A DNA stretch of 64,000 nucleotides, taken from assembly GCA_025677815.1 (NCBI GenBank), contig JAIXMP010000031.1, forward strand, positions 124,001-188,000, read 5' to 3'. Shown piece by piece: positions 55,736 to 64,000 of the stretch. Below the pieces are notes generated by a model that was not told where the DNA came from, searched no databases, and saw nothing but the letters and a program-made list of their open reading frames with translations. The stretch comes from Phascolomyces articulosus (taxonomy: Eukaryota > Mucoromycota > Mucoromycetes > Mucorales > Lichtheimiaceae). The position numbers and the translations under genes were made by a program. The stretch's first letter is position 1. Each line of letters opens with the position of its first letter.

Positions 55736-56091
55736 AGTCGTCATGCGGTCTTCCGTAAATAATAATAATCATCGTTTTTTTATTCTTTTCAAATCGTTTT
55801 GAATAAACGGTTTTTTTATTCTTTTTTTTTTTTATTTTTCTGCAAAAAACATCAACAAAAAAACAACATCTCATTTTTTTTTTTATAAAAAACTCTCCTC
55901 TTAATTTCTTTAAAACTTCTTCTTACTCTCCAAAAGGCTTCTTTCTTATATATCATCCATTATCATTATTCAACAACAAAGATTCGCTCCGCTATCAAAT
56001 TCTATATCATCTTTAAAGTTGTAACAAAATTCATCGTCTGTGTGTGTGTGTGTTGACTATATAAAAGTCATATTTTATATATTACTACTAC

Positions 56092-56112
56092 ATGTCACGA
56101 AATCGATCACGC

Positions 56113-56148
<36 letters not shown>

Positions 56149-59100
56149 TCTACCACTCGTTCGCCACCACCCTCTTTACAACAACAACAACAACAACAGC
56201 AACCGCAACCGCAACCGCAACAACCAAGTAATAGTAACAGTAGCAGTAGTAGGGGTATTGACATTGTTCCTTCTTCCATTGAACAATCACTTCAAGATTG
56301 GCTCTCTCGAAGCATTTCTGACAATTCGCCGATCTTGGATACAAAGTGTGGTTGTTGTGGCCAAATCGATTGTGAAATTTTTGAGGCGTTAGGAAATACT
56401 GTAAAAAAATTAGAAGGAGATGCTCGTTTAGCTGCTGGTAAGCCATAACATACCAAAGATAGCCTCCTCTTCCCCTTCCCTTTTCCCCCTTCTTCTTCTT
56501 CCTCTCCTCCTATTTTCGATTTGTATATATATATATATATACTTGTATACTGATGCAGGGAAAGAAATTGGACAGAGTCTTTTACATAAACATGAATCGT
56601 ATATTTTGGAATCAAAACAAGTCAAAGCCGATTTGGAACAGCAGGTAAAAACCCCTATGATGTTTATAAAAAAATGCTTCTATTTCATGGTGCTCTGTTT
56701 GTGTAACCTTTCAAAATATCTCAAAATAATACAACAGTTAGATGAAGCACGAGAAAAAGCACAACAATTGGAACAATTATTAGAAGACGCAGATTGTACT
56801 CGAAGAGAACTTTTAGATGAACATAGTAAAACAAGTTGGGAATCTCAAAAGACTCAAAAGGTAATCAAGTGTTATTGGAAGTGGATGACGATGGATGATA
56901 TTCATTATTATTATTATTATTTATAGACCTTAAGAGAAACAGCAGCGGATTTAGAAGTAGCCAATGCACGTTGTACACAACTCATGAATGAATTAAAAGC
57001 GGAAACAATGGAAGTGGATAAATTACGTATATTTAAATTCATGGTTCGACAAGCTGATGTGCGTGAAGAAAATTTACGTGCCAAGGTGAATTCACTTATT
57101 ATTATTATCATTAGCTATCGTTCGTTAGATAGATACTCACATCTTATTTTATATAGTTGGAAGATACAAAACAAGAATTAGCGGTATCAAGAAAAACAGA
57201 ATTAACCTTGGAATCTAAACATAGAAAACTCAAGTCAAGATATGGTAAATAATATTATTTCGTGTATGAGAATGCACAAAAGGCAACTAAATTAAATAAT
57301 AATATGCTAAATACCATCTCCTTATTATAAAAAGAAACGGTATGCAGTGCATACGAAAGGTTAAAATTGAACCAACAGGAGTTTGGACATGGTTGTGGGC
57401 CAGATAATCTGACTTGGCTTCGTGAATCAAATGAGAAGCTGCGGAAAGATGTACTCAAGGTATTATAAACATAAACATTTATTTATTATTATAGATATGT
57501 TTTTATTTATACTCAAAATTTTTAATGCACATATTATGAATATAGCTTACGACAAAATCTTTAACGGCATTTACAATGACTACTACAACGGAATCACCTA
57601 CCGACTTGCAGCAACAGCAACAATCGAATCATAATAATAATAATAATCCTCAACAACAATTTATCACATTAATCAAAGAACTTGCATCAGCAAATAATAA
57701 ATTAAAAACAGATTTATTGGAATGTCGTGAATTGCTATCAGAAACACGTCATGAAGTCATTACTTTGAATTGTCGAATAGAAGATTTGGAAAAGGATAAT
57801 AGTAATAACAGTAGTGGTGATGAACGATTATTACAACATCAATATCCATGGCCAAATAGTACTGGAGGAGGAGGACGTCATGAAAGAGTACTAAGTACAT
57901 CAGCCCCTCAAGATGACTCTTTAATGAAATGGCCGCCTACCATTGCTCCTTCTTCGAGTACCTCCTCTTCTAGAAGGTTATCTCAACAACAACAGCAAAA
58001 GCAAAAGGGAGGTCCCATAAAATCTTTACGTACACGGCGTGCCACCTCTTCTTTAATTACTCCTCCAAAAGATTTACCTACCATTGCACCATCACCTACC
58101 GCATCTACCTCCACACCTACACAAACAACAACACCTGCAGCCTCCATTGTGCATCATCATTATCATTATCATATGCAACATCAGCAGCCACAACATCCGC
58201 TGCATCAGCAGGAAAAAAGTGCTATGGTGCCTCCTCCTCAATCATCATATGACTCGATTAGTCAAAATGAGGATGATACACTTGCTCCATTACAAGACAC
58301 TCCATTACCAAGGAAAATAGCCGATAATATTAATCTGCAAAAGCATATAAAAGAGGTAAACATCCATTATTATTATTTATGACATATGTATACGTCTATT
58401 TATACATAAACAAATAACAATGATGCTAAAACAAAAAATATGGTCTTATTAAAATTTTATAACTAGTCAAAAACAGATAAATTATCTTTACCACCCCCTA
58501 CTATGAAAAATTCTGTATCCTTTTCATCCCAGGCTACAAGTACCATTAGTAGTACGGGAGCAGGTGATCTTGATTTGGAGGATGATGGACGACAGCATCA
58601 GGAACTGGAGGAGGAAGAAGAAGTAGAAGAGGGAGGATCACCTTATCATCAATTGAAACATCATGTCGCACAAGCATTACAAAGATTACGTGCTACTGAT
58701 ATTCGTGCATTAAATCGACGTTTGAAACGTGCATTTGATATTTTGGAATTAAGTGCCATGAGTAATTCCATTATTGAGAATATATTGGTGGATGTTGATG
58801 CATTAAGGACACGGTTTACTTGGATAGAGCAACAACAAGGATTAGGAGATAAGCAACCATTACAACACCATCAACAACAAAGTAGTGATGAGTTATTATC
58901 TTCCTCCCCTTCGTCATTATTAATTTCATGGCAACACGATGGATCCATGCAAGAATTTTTCCCCATGTTACAGATCATGCAAGATATGCTTCAAGAGATT
59001 GGACAATTACGTAGCACCATGAATGATTTACAAGTGGAATATGTCAAAAAAGTAGAAGAAAACGATATTCGTGCTGAACAAGAGGTGATTCGGAAACGTG

Positions 59101-59786
59101 AAATTCGTCGCCGTACAAGTACTTTGACCAGTAGTAACCATCCTAGCAATCAACCACCCACCATTGTGACTTGGTTAACCAATGTATTTTTTCAACCTTC
59201 GTCATCTTCCAATACTCGACAACAACAACCACAACATATCATGGATGATAATAAAACCTTGGTACGGTCTGTATCGCATGATTCTATTATGGAACAAAAA
59301 AACAATCACCCTACCAAACCAAATAGTTCAACAACAACGAGTAAAGCGATTCTTCGACATAAAAAGAGTGATATCGATCGTCATGGACCACCTTCCAGTT
59401 ATCCACGTGTATCCACCGAAAAACGAATGGCGACTGCCAACAAGAGTATGAGTACGAATAATTTAATGACCACCAGCCACCACCACAGCACTGGTGGCAG
59501 CAGCATTAATACGAGTGGTAGTAATAGTACAAGTCATCATAGTACAAGTCAACCAAGACCTATTCCTTATCCTAAATTAAGAGCTTCCAAAAGTGCCGGA
59601 GGATCTGTACGAAGAAGTAAATCCATGCAAGCACCTGCATTAGAATATGCTGCTGTCAAACGAAAAAAGAGTTTGGGATTAAATACTTCGTTGGTCGATC
59701 TTGGTAGTTCTCCTGATATTGATGTGGATTGGAAAGTCGGTAGTGCTTTTGGTGGTGCTACTACAAGCTGGCTTGGTAATAAATAA
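56092..59786 (+). CDS. Long coiled-coil protein with CC1-box-like motif (candidate dynein adaptor)
   Basis: Eight exons (56092-56437, 56559-56644, 56738-56860, 56927-57085, 57157-57244, 57335-57459, 57546-58355, 58467-59786) sum to 3057 nt, 1018 residues. A Gln/Ser/Ala-rich N-terminus is followed by CGCCGQIDCEIFEALGN. At about residue 110, DARLAA joins GKEIGQSLLHKHE across an intron. Residues 125-310 are predicted coiled coil (LEQLLEDADCTRRELLDEHS). A second helical block at about 645-700 (VAQALQRLRATDIRALNRRL) and a Ser-rich basic tail follow. Exon 2 has a second acceptor six bases downstream (56565) that would give LAAEIGQSLLHKHE. This closely resembles the 'AAxxG' CC1 box by which BICD2, Spindly and TRAK/HAP1 bind dynein light intermediate chain. 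The motif is seen; the function is inference. No other family recognised. Confidence 0.7.
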
Positions 59787-61238
59787 TAGTAATTATTATA
59801 TAAAAAATACCCCCCTCCCTTCCCTATATATTTCATCACTACATACAACAACAACTAAACACATATCTTCAAGCGTCAATGATTTTACATCATAGCATTT
59901 TACTCTGTGCAGATGTCGTATAAATCTTGAGCAAAAAAAAACCTGTATAGCCTCCCTCTTCTCCTGTAGTTAACGATAGGAAATCCCCTTCCTTTTCCCC
60001 CTCCCCACCCAAAGAAGAAAAAAAAAACGCTGTAAATTTTTGAGGAAAACAATGTTCCATATCCTGTACCTAAGATCTCTTAGGTATAGAAGTACTTTGT
60101 ATAACCCTTTCGTTCTTTTTAATTCATTTGAAAATATATAATCTATTTAATTATTGAATGATACCTATAAAATAATTGTAACCTCAAAAAAAATTATTAT
60201 TTGTGTGCTATTACTACCGGTTACCATATTGATATTCAAAAGGAGTTAGAAGCAAAGTACGGATAGCTTTTCGTATAAAATCAACTTGTGGCGAAATAAT
60301 CCATCTGTCAATTCATTACTGAGTATTCAGATCCAACCACATATCAACACCATAGATTGCTCCAACACCATTATTTACCCTTACAAGAATGATTTATGTC
60401 AACTTATAATGGTGAGTACATGTAATTTACCCTTTCACCTCTAGTGATGAATTTCCCAACTATTTAAAAAAAATAACATGCCGATTTTTAATACAAAATA
60501 GTTATCATAGCAATGGAATTTATGTCTTCAAATGGTTAAAAATGTGACATAGGTTTTATAATACGCTATTGAGATACTTCTATACTGGCAAATATGACCG
60601 AAACGACTCACTGGATCATCGTATCATAATTTAATTACTAAATAACTCAAAGAAAAACATATACGTGATATTCCATATGCATCCAGGCCAGTTGTCGGCA
60701 AATGGTGGCACAAACTTTATAAATATATATCTCGATCAACCAATAAACAATTTCCTTATTATCAATGCCAAGAATAAGAAAATTCCAGTCATCGCCACTT
60801 GATTCCATAAATAATGTGCTCACCGTCATACATTTAAACTAAGCCATGTATAGGCTACGTATAAAATGGAAAACTGCCCGTGCTGATTTTCTTCCAACTC
60901 AAACAACATTTAGAACAAACATCACTTAAATACAAAATATGATGTACTCCTCTTAATATCCCATTCTATAGAAGGATGGATCCAACATATTGTAAATGTA
61001 TAAAATGTATGAGCTTCTTGTCGTGTTTCTAAAGTCATGTAAACTAAAAAAAAAAGAAGTGATAATATAATAATTTCGGGCCGGTGGATCTGCAAAATGT
61101 ACAAAAAGTCAAATGACAACGTGATATATTTAATGCACACACATCGTGAACTTAAAAACGCCGTCTGAAACGCTTCCTCTCTCTTTTTTTTTTTTTTTTT
61201 TCCTTTTTGCGACCCAAATATATCCCTCCCTCCCCATA
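59787..61238. other. Intergenic region before the anoctamin gene
   Basis: A/T-rich. The right end has a T-rich and CT-rich leader directly before the anoctamin start. Minus-strand frames at 60647-60829 and 60922-61140 have a protein-like look in part (CATICRQLAWMHMEYHV) but no family could be named, so they are left out as genes. Confidence 0.4.
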
Positions 61239-64000
61239 ATGGAAGGCCAGCACCCCATTAAACCGGGTTCGAAGGAGTTTGCTCATTTATTTCCAACTGG
61301 CACATCCAGTGATACTGAAGAAACTGTACCTACAGGTTCTCCCTCTTCAACACGTCCTCCCATAGACTATGTCATTGTCTTCAAGTTCCCTACCAAAGGA
61401 AAAGAACGCGAAAAGTTACAATCGGAAGCACAGAATCAATTCGACATTTTAATTACCAAATTGAATCGTGTGGGACTTTCCTATCAAGTACAAACCGATC
61501 GACGTACCCAAGGCACATTATTAGTGTTGGTGACTTGTCCGATTTTTGTCTTGAGCGAAGAGTTGAAACGCGAACGGTAAAAACAATAATAATAAATTAG
61601 TAACACAAGATATAAATTGGATAATATACAATGTATAAAGTGGATGAGGGTTCCTTTGACCTTTCTAACGACAACCAACTATATATATTGATAGGATACG
61701 TGATTTTTTATTGGGTATTCGAGCCAGCGAATTCGATAATGACGAAGATGAAAAAAAGGATATTTTTATTTCCAATGTGCATGAACTGACAGAAGCTGAA
61801 AGACTTCGTATTGTCTATGAAATGTTAACTGAAACGGAAGCGGAAGGAGGGGCTAATATTTCACCTGAAGTGGATCCCTATGTGGATAGTATTTTTCCTT
61901 TGCATAATGATCAATTTAATAAGGTAATAATATAAATGAGGAAGCAGGTGAATGTGTGTCATGGAATAAATGATTTCTAAAAAGGATGGGAAACGTTGCT
62001 TCATATTTTAACATGCTTGTTTATTTGTTGTTGTTGGAATAGGAATGGATCCGAACCTGGTCTAAAAAATCCTTGATTAATGATCAAGACTTGAACAAGA
62101 TTCGTAATCAATTTGGTGAAAAGGTGAGTACAATTGTTTCACGTATAATAACATTAGATCCACTTCAACCTTACCCTAAATCAATCAACTAACCGTAATA
62201 AAACATAGATTGCCTTTTACTTTGCATTTCTACAAAACTATTTGATCTGGCTTGCCGCACCCTCCAGCATTGGCTTCTTTATCACTTTATTTGGATTGAA
62301 ATCCCTCAGTATTTGGTATTCTATCACTATGTTGATATGGTCTGTAGTATTTATTGAAATGTGGAAACGACGAGAACAAACTTTGGCATTGCAATGGGAT
62401 GTACGTCATTGTTCAAAACATGAAAAACAACGACTTGAATTTAAAGGTGATCGTATGATACGAGATGAAGTGACGGGAGAAGAGGTACCTTATTGCCCTG
62501 CTTGGAAAATCTTTGCAAGACGTGCCATGTCCTTCCCTGGTGTGGCTGTGGGTGCCCTCTTTTTAAGTGTGATTGTAGGATGTGTCTTTGTGCTTCAATT
62601 ATTTTTACATGAATATTACACGGGTCCGTTCCGTCAGGTGTTGGTACGTTATTTTTTTTTCAGTTGGGTTGGATAGAAAAAGAATGCAGAAAGATGGTTA
62701 AAGTGTGTTTTACTAATGGATAGCTTTTCCTACTATTGGATTATTTAGCATTATGCGCCTACGATTGGTTATGTACTACTTATCCCCACCATGTCAGGTA
62801 TCTATAGTTCATGGGTTAAATTGTTGAACAATTGGGAAATGCACAAGACTGAATCCTCCTGGGAATATCATTATACCCAAAAGATTTTCATTGCCAATTT
62901 CTTGGTTGCTTATCTTTCACTGGTAAAAAATATACCTTTTAATAGATCCGTCCATCATTAGCATACTATTTGTTACTCATCTGCTTGACTCTTATATAGT
63001 TTTTCATTGGATGGGTATATATTCCATTTGGTGATCATGTCTTGCCCTACTTGACTGAACTCAATATCAGCCACAGTCATACTAAAGTAGATTTCAATCG
63101 ATTACGGGGACAATTGATATATTTTATCGTGACTGGTCAAGTAATTGGATTTGCTACTGAAATGTTACTTCCTTATGCGATGAATCTTTTATTACCCAAA
63201 GTCAAAAAGATGGCTCACAAGAAGAAGAAAAGCAAAGGAAAAAATAGTGAAAGTAGTAGCAGTTCTAGCTCTGAAGAAGAAGTAACACAAGAGGAAAACA
63301 AGAATGGTATTGAATGTCGACTGGATCCAAAATTATTGAAAAAGATTTATCGACAGGTGGATTTACCTGAATATAATATTTATACTGATTATGTCGAAAT
63401 GGTGATCCAAGTACGTTATTGATGGTAGGGATTCAAGAAATAGCATGATAGGTTGTATTCTTATCCATCTTATGTTTATTATTTTTTTAGTTTGGCTATG
63501 TGAGTATGTTTTCCACTGTTTGGCCACTCACTGCATTTTGTTGCATGATCAATAATTGGATTGAACTTCGTGGTGATGCTGTCAAGATTTGTAAATATAC
63601 TCGAAGACCCATCCCATACCGGGCGGAAGGTGTTGGACCATGGATTGGCAATATGGTAAATCTTATTTTTAGGAAACAATATGATTTTATCATGGAATAT
63701 ATAACAATATAATATATTCTGACTTCAAAAAAAAAAAAACTAATCATAGGAAACACTGGTCTGGTTATCATCCATTACTATGGCCTCTTTTGCTTACTTG
63801 TTCCATCCATCCACCAATATTCATTCCCCATATACACCCATCTTTACCATTCTCGCCATCTTGTTATCAGAGCATCTTTATTTGTTTATTCGATCAGTGA
63901 TTCGATCCAGTTTGAACGCATTACCTAGTTGGTCCGATATCATGATTCGTAAAAGTGAATTAAGAATGAAAAAAGTTTGGTTACAACGCCTCGTGGGAGG
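61239..64000 (+). CDS. TMEM16/anoctamin-family membrane protein (Ist2-like), 3' end outside the window
   Basis: A multi-pass ER or plasma-membrane protein of the anoctamin family (phospholipid scramblases and ion channels; yeast Ist2 tethers ER to plasma membrane). Eight exons are seen: 61239-61576, 61695-61923, 62043-62123, 62209-62643, 62749-62922, 63000-63410, 63491-63655 and 63750 to the edge, giving about 694 codons so far. The cytosolic N-domain (IDYVIVFKFPTKGKER) leads to the family hallmark IAFYFAFLQNYLIWLAAPS before the first membrane span. WKRREQTLALQWDV and the later helices GYVSMFSTVWPLTAFCCMIN and LFHPSTNIHSPYTPIFTILA follow. A Lys/Ser/Glu-rich cytosolic insert lies in exon 6. 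The start was placed at MEGQHPIKPGS rather than at an upstream in-frame ATG (61146), because that extension is encoded by a poly-T leader. The C-terminus is not available. Confidence 0.93.

Larger units (their letters stand above)
55172..56091. promoter_or_regulatory. Promoter region of the coiled-coil gene
   Basis: The region holds the 3' UTR of the NADH dehydrogenase gene and the promoter of the gene at 56092. Three RFX X-box-like palindromes lie within 166 bp, followed by T-rich and CT-rich leader sequence and a (TG)n run just before the start. No gene is supported here. Confidence 0.55.

Noticed and set aside
61146..61238. N-terminal extension of the anoctamin from an upstream ATG
   Set aside because: It would be a poly-Phe stretch from a T-run typical of leaders here; the Met at 61239 fits the family better.

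Overview
The window looks like nuclear DNA of an early-diverging filamentous fungus, most likely Mucorales (Mucoromycota). It is AT-rich, with many short introns (about 55-150 bp) in conserved genes. It also carries a Zn2Cys6 regulator and an Ist2-type anoctamin, several TPR/F-box/LRR-type genes and gene relics, a HET-domain relic, a LINE fragment and long A/T-rich spacers. I could not fix the species.

Layout. 0.2-2.0 kb (-): SGT1 co-chaperone. 2.6-4.5 kb (+): F-box/LRR protein. About 6.0-6.4 kb (-): dead HET-domain fragment. 7.0-8.0 kb (+): mitochondrial F1-ATPase delta subunit. 8.5-12.2 kb (-): coatomer beta subunit. 12.8-13.9 kb (+): two unrecognised reading frames separated by an imperfect inverted repeat. 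15.8-17.7 kb (+): glucose-6-phosphate isomerase. 18.2-21.8 kb (-): large RRM protein of Nab3/NCOA5 type. 21.8-28.3 kb: a 6.5-kb spacer with scattered decayed coding segments. 28.3-31.2 kb (+): Zn2Cys6 factor. 32.2-36.7 kb (+): Gin4/Hsl1/BRSK-type kinase with 14 exons. 37.1-40.3 kb (-): stand-alone AMP-binding (adenylation) enzyme, followed by a broken tandem copy of its first exon and promoter. 40.9-43.4 kb: mobile-element debris (gag-like frame, paired hairpins, LINE 3' end). 44.9-49.6 kb (-): two TPR/F-box/LRR genes, one thoroughly decayed and one with a broken 5' half but an intact 533-codon LRR frame. 52.3-55.2 kb (+): EF-hand alternative NADH dehydrogenase, with a GC-AG intron. 56.1-59.8 kb (+): long coiled-coil protein with a motif resembling the dynein-adaptor CC1 box, downstream of three RFX X-box-like palindromes. 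61.2 kb to the end (+): TMEM16/anoctamin, cut by the window edge.

The housekeeping genes (SGT1, ATP synthase delta, COPB1, GPI, NADH dehydrogenase, kinase) are independent eukaryotic loci with no operon logic. The accessory stretch from 37 to 50 kb is where duplication, retroelement insertion and gene death concentrate. Exon joins were worked out by hand from GT/AG signals and reading phase; for all the main genes except SGT1's last exon the summed exon lengths are divisible by three (the anoctamin is partial). The most interesting candidate for follow-up is the coiled-coil gene at 56.1-59.8 kb. Gene identities rest on motif recognition without database searches.
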